64,000 bases of DNA, from the NCBI GenBank assembly GCA_028622995.1, contig JAJQJQ010000020.1, positions 1,550,001 through 1,614,000 of the forward strand, written 5' to 3'. This DNA comes from Panagrolaimus kolymaensis (taxonomy: Eukaryota > Nematoda > Chromadorea > Rhabditida > Panagrolaimidae). Each line of letters begins with the position of its first letter. The stretch's first letter is position 1. The position numbers were made by a program, and so were the translations under genes. The notes under the pieces are model-generated. The model searched no databases, had not been told where the DNA came from, and saw only the letters and a list, made by a program, of their open reading frames with translations. This document shows positions 1 to 11,188 of the stretch, piece after piece.

Positions 1-634
1 GCTTTCTTTCTTTTTTCTCTCTCTCTCGATCCACAAATAAAAGAATGCAAGAAAAAAAAAAGAGAAAAGATACATATTTTTGTCGGGTTTTTTTTGTCTT
101 TAATGAAAGGAAAATAAATAAGAGCAAAAATGTGCGGCGCAGGAATCATTTCATGCAAAGAGAAGGTTCAAAGTTTGATTTCAAAGATTTTTTTACTAAT
201 GCTTGAAAAAAAAAATGCAATAGTTTTGATTTCGGAAGCTTGTTTAATTTTATGAAAGAGCTACAAAATAATTTTCCCCAAAATTTTTTTACCATATTTT
301 GATATTTCATTATTTTTTTGTGTGTTTTCATTTGCTTTATAAATTTATAAAAAAAATAAGCATTTACAACAAAAAAAGAAGAGAGTCAACTGAAACGATT
401 TTGTTATTTTTCTTATTCTTTGTTTTCTCACCTTTAATTAAGTAACAGATGCCGCTTTTGTATCTATCTATGTAACAGCATTCTTTGACTCCTTTTTTAA
501 TGAGCGCTAAACATATGTTATTTCATTTAAAATAATTTTTCTCGAGATTAGCACTGGTCAAGAAGACAGGCGGAGTTAATCCATTGTTTCTCCAAAAAAA
601 AAATGCGCATCAAAATTACGCAATCTCGAAAAAC
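1..634. other. upstream non-coding DNA
   Basis: AT-rich sequence with purine and pyrimidine runs and no open frame that looks coding. It precedes the HMG-box gene and probably contains its promoter. I see no repeat or RNA gene here. Confidence 0.4.
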
Positions 635-1362
635 ATGAACGAAAATAAAATATTCAGCAGCAGTCTACTAAAAATTTCTGCAAAAATGGAACTCTCAAAA
701 GATGATTTTGGTAAATATAATCTTCCTAAAAATCCAAATGACTATGAAAATGTTGAATTGTTGGAACCTACATTTGGTAAATCTTCCCATAATCGAAAAA
801 TGAAACGTGAAAGTTATGGTAGCGGAAGAGAAGGGTGAGTTATTTAAAATTAGCTAACAAAAACTAAGCTTCTTTATAGCTTTAATTAATCAATAAGCTA
901 TAGTTATTATCTTTTTTTGCTTTACTATTTTTCAGGGTATCCAAATTTTAAACAAACTTTTTTTCTTATCAATTCTTCAATGAATCCTTTTTATAATAGA
1001 AACGTTTTAGAAATTCATCAAGTTATGCATTATTCTTTCGTGAAATGCAACCTTTTATTCGCAAAGAATATCCAAATGCAACATTTGGAGATTTATCCAA
1101 ACTCATTGCCGCCAAATGGGAATCATTGGAAGAAAAATATAAAAAAGTTAGAATTCTAATTTTATCAGCAACAACAATATTCTTTGATAGTATTTTTTAG
1201 GAGTATCGCCGTCGAAGCATCAAAGCAAAACGAGATAAACTTCGAGAAATGGCATTCTTTAAAGTTCAACAACTATGTTCTTCATCCCATCCTCCTCTAT
1301 CTTCATCCCTTTACAATCAATGTCCTTCAAAAATGGTTTATAAAAAATTTTATGAAAAATAA
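635..1362 (+). CDS. HMG-box protein, TOX-like (165 aa)
   Basis: Three exons, 635-834, 1011-1146 and 1201-1362, join with consistent phases to give 165 residues. The first in-frame ATG is at 635. Residues from about 69 form an HMG box: SSYALFFREMQPFIRKEYPN, then ATFGDLSKLIAAKWESLEEK, then a basic helix rich in Lys and Arg (EYRRRSIKAKRDKLREM). The signature ALFFR...PNATFG...KW..L matches the single HMG box of the TOX family more closely than SOX or SSRP1 boxes. Such proteins bind DNA in the nucleus without strong sequence specificity. The protein is much shorter than vertebrate TOX and ends about 25 residues after the box. The box is split by an intron at KYKK|EYRR. An alternative acceptor at 935/936 opens a different frame and loses the box, so 1010/1011 is preferred. 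The gene is convergent with the zinc-finger gene, 150 bp away. Confidence 0.75.
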
Positions 1363-1512
1363 ACTTCAAAAAAAAATGAGACACAAACAATTCAGAATTA
1401 ATAATATTAAAAACTTGAGATCTAAAACAATTAAATACAATCCGTAATTTTAAAAACGAAATAACTAGAAAATAACACAAATTACTAAAAGTAATAATAA
1501 CAGAAACACTTT

Positions 1513-3394
1513 CTATGAAGTAATTGTTTTGGGTTCAACTGATGGTGATATTCGCATTCGTTTGGCTGCAACCACTTCATTTTCTTCTCCAGATACGCGT
1601 TTTGTTGAAGATATTTCTTTATTGTTTTCTGGGGAACCAGCATCCATTTCAATATTGGGTTGCGGAGTAACAGGCTTTAATAGTTTAGTAAACATTTTTG
1701 GACCATTTGCACTTGCATTTGGACGAGGCACAATAATTCTAGGACCGTGAAGATTTAATAAACCAGAATGTTGAGGTAAGTGTACCACATTCAGTCTTGG
1801 TCGAGGGAAAACTTTAGCATATGGTTGAATATTTGGAGGAAGTGAATCGAAATCATTAATATTCAGTTCATCTTCATATTTAGCTGGACCATATCTTGAG
1901 CTTGACATTGAACCTTCAATAAATGAATTTTGTTCATTCATAACAATATCTCTGTAAATAGCTGGATATCGAATACGAGGACCAGTCCGAGAATTTCTTT
2001 GTAATTCAGGGGCTTTGACGAATAGCTCTTTCTTCATTTCATTAGTTATTTTTCGAGCTGAATCGCCCGCATCAATAGGATGAATAGTATTAGCATAAAA
2101 TCCATAGCTTTTTGGTGTATTTTGACTTGGAGGCATTATTGAATGAGGATTAACAAAGAAGCACCGTTTTCTTCCATCCTTTAAAGGAATTAAGATTCCA
2201 TGATATCTTAGTTCGATCTTAAAAAATGATCATAAGTATATTCAAGAAAAGAAAAGAAAATAAAACCTCATCACACTCATCGATGTGTTGATTTATGGTA
2301 TAATGATCATCAAATACATCTGTCATTTCACATAAACATCGATACCGCATATCGCAAATATGAGACAAGAATGGAGAAAGTGATGGAAATCCTAAGAAGC
2401 ATGTTGTACGAACATATCGATTCATAAGTTTGACATGTTTTTCTCTTCTATGTTGATTAGCACCATCCCTTTCTATTTCAGAATCACAAATGAAACAATA
2501 TGTTACGCTTGGGCAAAAGTAAAGAAGGTGTTGTGTAAGTTCAGTTGCACGTTTTCCATTTGTAATTTCACCACAGAAGATACATGTTGCGTCATTTCCT
2601 TCCTAAAAAGAAAAAGATATATATTCAAAAGGATAAGAAATTGTCATAAAGCTTCTATTTTGTAATATGAAATTGTAAAATTCATCATTCACAATCAAAA
2701 ACTCCAAATCATTCAAGTTAGTTACCTTGATAAAATGACTACTGACATGTTGAGTATACTCTTCCATTGAATAAGGTGTCGCTGGTTTATCACATAATGA
2801 ACATGAAGTAATATTTTCAACATGAGTTCCTAAATGTATTTCCAATTCTTTTAGTAGGGGAAAACGTCGTGAACATAAATCACACGTGAATTGCATTCGT
2901 GGATCAATAGGAATTGTTTCAATATTTAAATCAACCAATTGAAGTTGAGGCTGACGAAGATCAGGTAGAAAATGGTGTAAACCATTTACAGTTGAAGAAG
3001 GCGTAGATTTCATAGGAATTCGTAAAACAGTTGATTCTCTTTTTGGTTCTCGTTTTGGTTCTCGTTTTTGGTGAACTAAAGTCGGACGAGGCTTAGATGA
3101 TGATGGTTCATCAGCATTTGGGGATGATGTCGTTCTCTTAATTATCCTCTTAGTTTTTGATTTTGGAGAATATTCATAAGCTTCTTCCTTGATATCGACC
3201 TTCTTCGTCGATGTTAGAGTGGAAAGTTTATTATAAAAAGCATCCTTGGTTGATCGACGAGGTCTTGATGGAACTGGTTGGGCAGGGGCTAAAATTACAA
3301 AATGAGTGTAAGGAAAACTCAAAGAATTCATTTACTAACCAATAACTTGACGGGGACGAATCAATTCTCCAGCTTCTTTTCTTACTCGACCCAT
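1513..3394 (-). CDS. C2H2-type zinc-finger protein (552 aa)
   Basis: Four exons read leftwards, 3394-3340, 3288-2726, 2602-2267 and 2217-1513. All junctions are GT/AG and the sum is 1,659 nt, an exact 553 codons including the stop. The N-terminal 150 residues are basic and low complexity, with three KREP-type repeats near residue 110. Residues 154-174 form a classical finger (CDLCSRRFPLLKELEIHLGTH) and residues about 181-203 a second (CSLCD...QHVSSH). Exon 3 adds two less regular Cys/His clusters, CIFCGEI...HLLYFC and CFICDSEI...HRREKH, then a further Cys-rich stretch. The C-terminal 200 residues are Pro/Asn/Ser-rich with a basic AAKRMR motif that could be a nuclear localisation signal. It is probably a nuclear DNA- or RNA-binding protein. 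I do not recognise an orthologue. Start: the ATG at 3394 gives a short first exon (MGRVRKEAGE) and has no upstream in-frame extension that I could support. Confidence 0.72.
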
Positions 3395-3843
3395 TATTGA
3401 AGCACGCTCAGATTATGAATGTGGGAGATAAGTAAATATTAAAATAGCTAATACCCAAAGTAATAAACTAAATTGATGATGAAAAATAAAATGTACAGAA
3501 TTTTTGGAGTTAATAAATATCATACAAAAGCAAACTCAAAAGCTGAAAGACTAAAATAGGATGAAACTATGGATGTTTGGGTCGCTATGAGACCATTATT
3601 CACCAAATAGCAAAAAATGAAAAGATTGAGGCAAAATTTGGGTTAATGTTTTGTGAGCAGCGCAAATCTTCTGTTTTATAAAATTGAAATTGTTGGTATT
3701 TTCAAGAAAGCTAAAGATTAATAAAATCAAAATGAGAAAAAAGCATCAAAAGCAACGCAAACAAAATAAGCATTAAAAATGACAAAATCATATCGTTTTG
3801 TGCAAGAAATTGATCTCTCTGTTAAAGAAAACCCGTAACTATG
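3395..3843. other. intergenic, zinc-finger promoter side and transposon flank
   Basis: No coding signal seen. It holds the presumed promoter of the leftward zinc-finger gene and ends in the six-base target duplication ACTATG at 3838-3843, immediately outside the transposon. Confidence 0.4.
3838..3843 (+). repeat. target-site duplication, left (ACTATG)
   Basis: Six bases directly outside the left transposon tip, repeated exactly at 7433-7438 outside the right tip. Confidence 0.85.
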
Positions 3844-4561
3844 CACAGCGCGTCAGATTCGCAGTTTGGCGTTTTTTCCTTTGTTAAAAGGAAGCATGCA
3901 CGGGTTACAGAAATTAATTTTTTTAAATTTTCTAATTAATTTTTATAGTTTTTTCATCTTTCAAACATGATAGAAGAGATTCCAAGCTATTAGAATATAT
4001 AAATTTTGGAACAAAAAGAGGATCTTTTCTTATAGTAACCTTGGCGTCGAAAAACCCCTATTTTCGATAAGCTATAACTCGAATTTTTTTCTACTTTTTT
4101 TAAAAACTGTTATTACCATCGTATTCAGCATGTTTGAAAGTACAAAGGGTTGAAATATGGCCGCCGCAGCTCTGTAGGTTCACGAGATACAGCAATTTTT
4201 GTGTTTTTTTTGTATTAAAAAAATTTCACCTAGTCAACTTAATTTTTTTTTTGTGGTAATAAAATAAAACGAACAATACGGATTATTCGCCATGGTCGAT
4301 AGTACATGTAGAAAAAATTTGAGGCCCACCACACTTCACGCGCGCTTCAGAATTTTAATAGTTGTGATGCGGATGCATCTCAACGTCATGAAGCGCTGCT
4401 TTTTGGTTTGTTTTTTGATATTTTTTTATTCTTTCTTCCTTAAATTTGTTTTATTTTCATTTTTTATGCCGTTTAATTTATTTACTTATTAATATTGTTA
4501 TTTATATCGACATATTTTAATACATTTACCTATGAAGCAGCCATTTTTTATAACAAATTTT
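3844..4561 (+). repeat. terminal inverted repeat, left arm of copy 1
   Basis: About 718 bp, near-identical in inverted form to 6715-7432. It contains a short open frame of 66 codons (4292-4492) that is present in every arm and has no recognisable product. It also contains a GC-rich patch (CTCACGAGATACAGCAA region, GGCCGCCGCAG) that stands out from the AT-rich host. Confidence 0.9.
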
Positions 4562-4615
4562 ATTTTTTTTCATAAACATTTTTTTTAAACTCAACAAAAA
4601 CAAAAATATATTAGC

Positions 4616-6608
4616 TCAACAAGAATGAGTAAAACTATTTGAAACAATTTTTCTGCAAACAAAAATATTTCTTTTTTTTTCTATAGTATCACCAGTTCCT
4701 TTAATAAGATCCATGAGGGCGTTGCATTGAGAATGAGTGTGTTCAGTGGCTAAAATTATTATTATATTGCTGTTAAATTTATTTGAATACTTACATTGTT
4801 CTCCGTATTTTCCCCATGATTTAAAGCTTTTTACGAAATCAATAACATGACATTCCAAAGCATGAAGCTTGTTAGCAATTGGAAATTTAGGATATTTTCG
4901 AAGAAGTGTAAATAAACTCAAAATTTCAATTTCAAATTGCGTTATTTCATCTTCATTTAATTCTTCTGCTTTAGCATACTTTTCAACCTTTGATGCAGCA
5001 ATCAATATATCACGACCTTTACCAGTATAACTAAAAATATCACCCGAAATAGCAGCGAGTAACTTTCGAGCTTCATTTCCATTGAGTGTTTGTGCAGGAT
5101 AATGAATATTTAATTTTAGCGATTCAATGAAGAGATCGATGCTAAAATTTTGTTTTTATTTAATTGTTTTCGTAAAGTATTTTACCTTGGATCTTTCAAA
5201 TCGTTTTTGATATAAGAGATAGTTTTGTTAACTAAATCTGCCAAAAGATGAAAAGGAGGTGGAACATAATTCTTGGGTTCAAGAAATGAAAGCAAAGGAT
5301 GTGCTTTTACAGAACCATATTTCCTTCTAACAATAGGATGAGTGGACTTCTTACATGTCTTGATTTCATTTTCACAGGAGTATGCATTAGAATTTAATGT
5401 ATCAATATTGCGCTTTTCAGCACGGAAACCTTCAACTCCGAGTTGTTCTCTAGAAATGCAGCACCATGGGCAGAAATGTGTTGAACTTCCTCCTTGTATT
5501 CCTAACATCGTACACTCAATTTTGTGATCACCCACGAAAAGACTACAAAGGATATCAGTAATATATGGGTATTAATACAACTTACAATTCAATTTCAGTT
5601 TTTCCATTTTCTCCTTCAAGTCCATTATTATGAATTTCTTCCAATTCATTGCTAATATGTTTTAAAAGCTCTGAAAGATAAATATAGTCATCCCCACCTT
5701 TATAATAACCCAAGAATGTAATATTTTTTGGTGACTGAGGCATATTGACATCTGGAAAGAAGAAGCAGAACTTTGTATAACTTCCTCCACAGTCTCCCGA
5801 TAAAACAACAAGTTGTCGAGCTTTTCTATCAAAGTTATTCCATCTTAATCTAGCAGATATAGCACGTTTTGGAGAGAAATAAAGACCCCAGTTATTATGG
5901 ATTTTAAGTTCATAAGGAAATCCATACTCATTGAATATTCTTTTTTCTTCTTTTTTAGCATCATTTAAAGCAACTACTGAAAAGAAAGGGTAAACAAAAA
6001 AAGAAATAAAAGGTAACCTGGCTTGGAAGGAAGGTTTCGAAATTTTTGATACTGTCGCTGGCTAACTACTGCATCATTCATAAGATCGAGTGATTCACCA
6101 GCTGTGACTTTTGGAATGACAATAATTTGGTGAGTATCAGGAATTTTGTTGTTTTGCCGGATTTGTTGTAATCTGTATCTTTTACCGCTTTCAGTGAGGT
6201 TGGTAAATTGTTTAGAAGGAATGCGGACAGGAGGAGCTGATGGAGGTTTTGATGCTTAAAAAGCCAAAATAAACAACAAAAAAATATAATTTACTTACCC
6301 ATTTGATCATCTTCGCTTAATGGCTCTGATTCAATTTCATCTCCGGACCCTTCATTAATTAAATTTGATGAATTCTTTCTCTTACGCTCATTCATAAGCT
6401 TAACACGCTCTTGTAAAACCCTCTTATTAGCAGAATCATGGATACGATTAATTTCTTTTTTATGTCGAGCTATTTCCAAACTATGCAATTGTGCAGATGA
6501 TAGTTGTTTTGGCGTTGGTAATTCTTCTGGATTATTATTGAGGTTGTTTTCTCTAGCTTTGGCTAAATTGCTGCCTCTAGCTTTAAATGATTTTGAAGGA
6601 CGACCCAT
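4616..6608 (-). CDS. transposase of copy 1 (591 aa)
   Basis: This is the mirror image of the gene at 29861-31853 and encodes the same predicted protein through six exons; see that entry for domains. The first exon is 6608 leftwards (MGRPSKSFKARGSNLAKARE) and the last ends at 4616. No stop or frameshift is visible, so this copy may also be competent. It lies wholly between the inverted repeats. The start lies about 106 bp inside the right arm, so the promoter probably lies in or next to that arm. Confidence 0.82.
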
Positions 6609-6714
6609 CGTCTAAAAATAAAACTAGATAAAAACGAACTAAAATAAAAAAGAACAAAACGTATATACTAAAACACGCAACATGGTGGACATAAATTATA
6701 AAAAATACGCACGA

Positions 6715-7432
6715 AAATTTGTTATAAAAAATGGCTGCTTCATAGGTAAATGTATTAAAATATGTCGATATAAATAACAATATTAATAAGTAAATAAATT
6801 AAACGGCATAAAAAATGAAAATAAAACAAATTTAAGGAAGAAAGAATAAAAAAATATCAAAAAACAAACCAAAAAGCAGCGCTTCATGACGTTGAGATGC
6901 ATCCGCATCACAACTATTAAAATTCTGAAGCGCGCGTGAAGTGTGGTGGGCCTCAAATTTTTTCTACATGTACTATCGACCATGGCGAATAATCCGTATT
7001 GTTCGTTTTATTTTATTACCACAAAAAAAAAATTAAGTTGACTAGGTGAAATTTTTTTTAATACAAAAAAAACACAAAAATTGCTGTATCTCGTGAACCT
7101 ACAGAGCTGCGGCGGCCATATTTCAACCCTTTGTACTTTCAAACATGCTGAATACGATGGTAATAACAGTTTTTAAAAAAAGTAGAAAAAAATTCGAGTT
7201 ATAGCTTATCGAAAATAGGGGTTTTTCGACGCCAAGGTTACTATAAGAAAAGATCCTCTTTTTGTTCCAAAATTTATATATTCTAATAGCTTGGAATCTC
7301 TTCTATCATGTTTGAAAGATGAAAAAACTATAAAAATTAATTAGAAAATTTAAAAAAATTAATTTCTGTAACCCGTGCATGCTTCCTTTTAACAAAGGAA
7401 AAAACGCCAAACTGCGAATCTGACGCGCTGTG
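6715..7432 (-). repeat. terminal inverted repeat, right arm of copy 1
   Basis: Inverted partner of 3844-4561, ending ...CTGACGCGCTGTG. It is followed directly by the second ACTATG at 7433-7438. Confidence 0.9.
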
Positions 7433-7438
7433 ACTATG

Positions 7439-8208
7439 TGATGATGTTATACAAACTTTTAGATTCTTTCATTTCTATTTGCACCTTTTAGTTAATTATG
7501 GTGCATACAAGTTATATATAAAAATGATGTGAATATGTAGCTCAAAACTATGAATTAAAGTTACGTATACATAAATCGATAAAAGCATGGAAGATATGAT
7601 AATGCTAAATCGGTAATGTAGCTTCTATTTTTTAATGAAACAGCATAAGAAAAAGTCGATGTTTAAAATGCAATGAAAATTAAAACGCTAACTCAAAGAT
7701 TTAAAAAATCTTTCAAAATTGACGATATTCCATTTTTAGGAAAACGACAAAGGCAGGGATTTGATATCGAAAGACTTGAGGTTATTTTGAAAATATTAGA
7801 AATTTTCAAATATGTTATTAACGATTAGGAGAAAAGAATCAAAATGTCTGGACACAATCAATCTTTCATTTCACGTCTCTTGTCATAAAATAAACCGCGT
7901 CAAAATGGAAAAAAATCATTGCCATATCTCAAAAAAAATACTCATGTAATAGCAACTCAACCTCCAAATTCAGTAAAAAACTCGCAACTACCGCATAATA
8001 TTGTAATCAATGAATGCAAAAAGAGCAGTATCAATAATGCTATAAGAAAGTTTTTTCACTGCTTATCCAAATCCCGATAATTCCATTTCAAAAAGAAATG
8101 TGTCAATGAAAAAGATTATAGTTTAAAATGTATATTGAAAACAACATATAGAAAACATAACAAGACTTCATTAAAAATTATAAAACGATCTCAGAAGTCA
8201 AAAACAAT
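7439..8208. other. intergenic, downstream of rpl-27
   Basis: AT-rich sequence between the transposon and the 3' end of the leftward L27 gene. I see no gene, repeat or RNA in it. Confidence 0.4.
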
Positions 8209-8622
8209 TTAGAAACGAAGCTTGGAGAAGAACCATTTGCTTTTGCCACTTTTGTAACGATCTTCAAATTCTTTCTTGATGATGGAAACTGCCTTCTTCT
8301 TTGTCTTGGGTTCTTTAAGAGCTTCTTTGTTCACAGCAGTCTTGGCAAATTCAGCATTATCAAGAGTCATTCGAGTAGGAAGAAGATGAGAGTAGTTGAT
8401 GAGCTTGAGGAAAGGCTTGACATGGCTGCGTTTTTGAACCTTCTTTTTGCCCATTCGCTTTGTTACTCGAAGAGGATATTTGTTGATACCAGCAACGAGA
8501 GCACAACCATATGGATGTCCACTAGCACCTTCATCATAAACTTTGACAACAACAGCTTTGCGTCCAGCGAATCTTCCACCAAGAACAATGGCAACACGTC
8601 CGACTTTGAGAATTTTGCCCAT
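8209..8622 (-). CDS. rpl-27: 60S ribosomal protein L27 (eL27, 137 aa)
   Basis: Single-exon gene. The protein starts MGKILKVGRVAIVLGGRFAG, the KOW motif at the start of every eukaryotic eL27, and ends KSGKSKWFFSKLRF, the invariant eL27 tail. Its 137 residues match the family (about 136). The chosen ATG at 8622 is the conserved start; the frame is open for 63 codons upstream but that part is intronic or leader-like. eL27 is a core protein of the cytoplasmic large ribosomal subunit. It lies 164 bp downstream of lsg-1 on the same strand, with a splice acceptor only 13 nt before the ATG and an AATAAA for the upstream gene in between. This is the pattern of a downstream operon gene resolved by trans-splicing. 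Confidence 0.97.
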   Translation of the reverse strand: MGKILKVGRVAIVLGGRFAGRKAVVVKVYDEGASGHPYGCALVAGINKYPLRVTKRMGKKKVQKRSHVKPFLKLINYSHLLPTRMTLDNAEFAKTAVNKEALKEPKTKKKAVSIIKKEFEDRYKSGKSKWFFSKLRF

Positions 8623-8634
8623 GATGAACGTTGA

Positions 8635-8645
8635 CCTAAAAAACT
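8635..8645 (-). promoter_or_regulatory. probable spliced-leader acceptor for rpl-27
   Basis: On the minus strand a T-run ends in AG (TTTTTTAG) at 8637-8636, 13 nt before the rpl-27 ATG, leaving a short leader (GTCAACGTTCATC). No usable donor for a cis intron is close by. An AATAAA on the same strand at about 8752-8757 lies roughly 115 nt upstream. That spacing fits SL2-type operon processing in nematodes. It is inferred, not proven. Confidence 0.6.
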
Positions 8646-8785
8646 TACAAAGTAAATAAAAGATTCGAAAGAACACCAGTATAAAATTAGATATGTCAGA
8701 GTATAAAACTCGTAAATAAAAATAAGAAAAAATAAAACAAATCAACAAATATTTATTTAAAACATAACAAAAATATACAAAATGT

Positions 8786-10861
8786 TTAAGCATCAAGGTA
8801 ACGATAAACACGACGTAATTTTTCTTTTTTGCCCTTTTTTAATCTCAATCGGCCCTTTTCATCGATAAACGGCTGTCGGCTATCGTTAGCAACATGAACA
8901 GTTCCTTCATCTTGTTTGAAAAAGAAGTTATCAACACGTTTGCCACTGCTTCCTTGACCAACGAGTAGATTACGTTTTTCAAGCTAAAAAAGGAATATGA
9001 AAAACGAATCTTATAAACAAAAAAAGAGCACCATACCTGTTCTAACATTAAACATTCAGTTCTCGTAGCTTGTTTCTTTTCTGGTAAAGCAGCAAAAGTA
9101 TACTTGTCGAATTCATCTTGAGGAACACCAGGAGGAGCAGCAATCCAACGAAGCTTGCCATTAACAACGTCTTTGAGAATGAGACGAGCAGCTCGAGAAC
9201 AATCAGGAATACCGGAAGATGACATAAAACCTTTCATAAAAGCAACGGATGTAAGAAGTTCATGAGCTGTTGGTGGACGATTGGGATCTTCATGGTCGGC
9301 TGGCTTTGGAAGTAGAACAGAATATAAAGCTTCAAAGTATGTTCGAGGTACGCGACTACATAAAAGATGAACAGGAGAAAAGAAATCTCTCATTCTATCA
9401 ACCGGTAAGATACCTGAAAAGCTAAGAAGTTAATTAAGATAATAAAAAGAAAAAAAATGCATACAATTGAGAACCATTTCACTAGAACTAAATCCAAAGG
9501 AAGGCATAACCAATCCAGGGCAATCACAAAGAGTGAGTTCATCATCAATAATGAGCGTCTGGAAATGTTTAGTCTTGCCGGGAGTAGCTGATACCGATGT
9601 CTTCTTCTTTCCATAGATACAATTGATAGTTGAGCTTTTACCAACATTTGGATATCCAACCATACCAACAACAACAGTTTCTTTTGTAGATTCAGGTACA
9701 CATTCAAAAGCTTTTCGCTTTAAATATGCCATGAGTTCTTCCGTAGTATGAATAAAAGGGATATCACTGTTATCATCTTCAATTTCAAGATTTGATACTT
9801 CTGTTTCAAGGTCTTTAGTAGAAGCTGTAGGTTGGTCTTCAGTATCAAGGTGTTCTTGTGTAGATCCTTCGGTATCAGATGTTTCGGCATCTTCGCTTTC
9901 TTCAGAATCAGATCCTTCTTCATCTTCTTGTGTTTCTTCAGGAATTGTAGGAGTTTTCGATTCATCAACAGGCATGTTAGATTTGGCCGACCAGAATATG
10001 GCCGAAATATTTTCCTTTCGGAAATATTCACGCCATTTTTGAACATGCTCTGGAGATAACAAATCTGATTTATTGACCATGACGACGTTTCCTTTCATAG
10101 GATCAACTTCTTTAACATAAGCTTCTAGATCAGCACTTCGAAACAAAATAGGATTTCGAGCATCGACGATTTGAACAATTAAATTACTGCGTTCAATAAC
10201 GCGCCATAATTGTCTCCAAATTTCCAGATTTCTTTCAAAAGGTGTCATGACAACTCCATTACTCTAAAAAGATGCGGTTAGATAAGCACATAAATGATAA
10301 ATCAACCTACTTCTTGTATGAGTGAAACATTTCTTCGCCATTCCAAGAACATTTCATTTTCAACGTTGTTGAGTTCATCTGCTGTATTGTAGAGTTCTTT
10401 TAATGGACGACGAGGAATTTTAAGCAATGATCCATATGTGCTTTTAAGCTCTTCAAATGATTTATGAACCAAATCGTCGATGTTTATAATAGTTGCATCA
10501 TTGCTAAAAAAGAAAAATTTGTACTAATTCAAAGCAACAAAAGAAAAAATAAATTTACGTCGAAATAATTTTGAAGTTACCTCGTTCAGCAGTGAAGTCT
10601 CTATTAGCGAGTTCAGCATTGGTCAAAAATTCTTCTAAGTTTGATTCATGAGTAACCGAGTCTAATGCTTTTTCAGGAGAAGCCTAAAACTTCTAAACTA
10701 ACGAATAAACAACAAACGGGGGAGGAAAAAAAGAAACTTACAGTTCGAGCAATATTTGGTTGAATATAAACACGCTTAGCTTTTCCTTTATTAACAAGTT
10801 GATTTCCAAGCGATTTATTGTAGCCTGTAGGTTTAGCATTTCTAAGACGACGTTTAGTCAT
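8786..10861 (-). CDS. lsg-1: large subunit GTPase 1 homologue (603 aa)
   Basis: Six exons (10861-10742, 10683-10559, 10503-10311, 10263-9465, 9413-9037, 8983-8786) sum to 1,812 nt with all phases closing. The protein is a circularly permuted GTPase. The G4 motif NKSD at about residue 210 comes before G1 GYPNVGKSS at about 350, then a switch Thr in SVSATPGKTK and G3 DCPG at about 393. An acidic Glu/Ser-rich insert of about 70 residues sits between G4 and G1. The N-terminus (residues 1-60) is basic and the C-terminus ends in a Lys/Arg-rich KKGKKEKLRR tail. The conserved TPFERNLEIWRQLWRVIERS segment identifies Lsg1. In yeast and man Lsg1 releases the export adaptor Nmd3 from cytoplasmic pre-60S subunits. 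Its partner downstream is L27, itself a 60S protein, so the putative operon is functionally coherent. Confidence 0.95.
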
Positions 10862-11188
10862 ATTTACACGGAAAATTTATTAACAAATGTAAAATAGATT
10901 TGAATAAAAATGTAAAATAAACCTTTGAAAAAATATCAAAAACCGGTAAAGAAATATTTGACGAAGACGCATGCAGCAAAAAAGCAATGGGAACGCAACC
11001 TACAGTAGCCTTGATAAACGCAAGAGAGGCATGTTTTCGTTGTGAAAACCAAACGGGCTGAAAATATACTTTTTTCAATGGCTGAAATTTTTTTGGATAA
11101 AAAAGTTTTTTTCTTCAATTTTTAGTTATTTTTCCAAACGTTTAACTATTTTTCTTTAAAAATTTTACTTTAACTTAAAAAAACTTTA
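10862..11188. promoter_or_regulatory. shared upstream region of lsg-1 and pash-1
   Basis: 327 bp separate the start codons of two divergent genes, so the promoters of the lsg-1/rpl-27 operon and pash-1 must lie here or overlap the first exons. No clear TATA or initiator motif can be assigned by eye. The sequence includes a less AT-rich patch around 10966-11040. Confidence 0.5.

Larger units (their letters stand above)
3844..7432 (-). mobile_element. DNA transposon with long inverted repeats, copy 1
   Basis: A complete 3,589-bp element that begins CACAGCGCGTCAGATTCG and ends with its reverse complement. The terminal inverted repeats are about 718 bp each (3844-4561 and 6715-7432). It is flanked by a perfect six-base direct repeat, ACTATG (3838-3843 and 7433-7438), the target-site duplication. 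The single internal gene is on the minus strand. A second copy of exactly the same length lies at 29037-32625 in the opposite orientation, and the predicted proteins are identical, so this is a recent insertion. The element ends resemble the CAC... ends of CMC-type elements, but a six-base duplication is not typical of CACTA (2-3) or Chapaev (4) elements as I know them, so I leave the superfamily open. Confidence 0.93.

Noticed and set aside
3844..7432. Viral or polinton-type element
   Set aside because: Long inverted repeats recall polintons, but there is only one gene, no polymerase, integrase or capsid, and the size is 3.6 kb.
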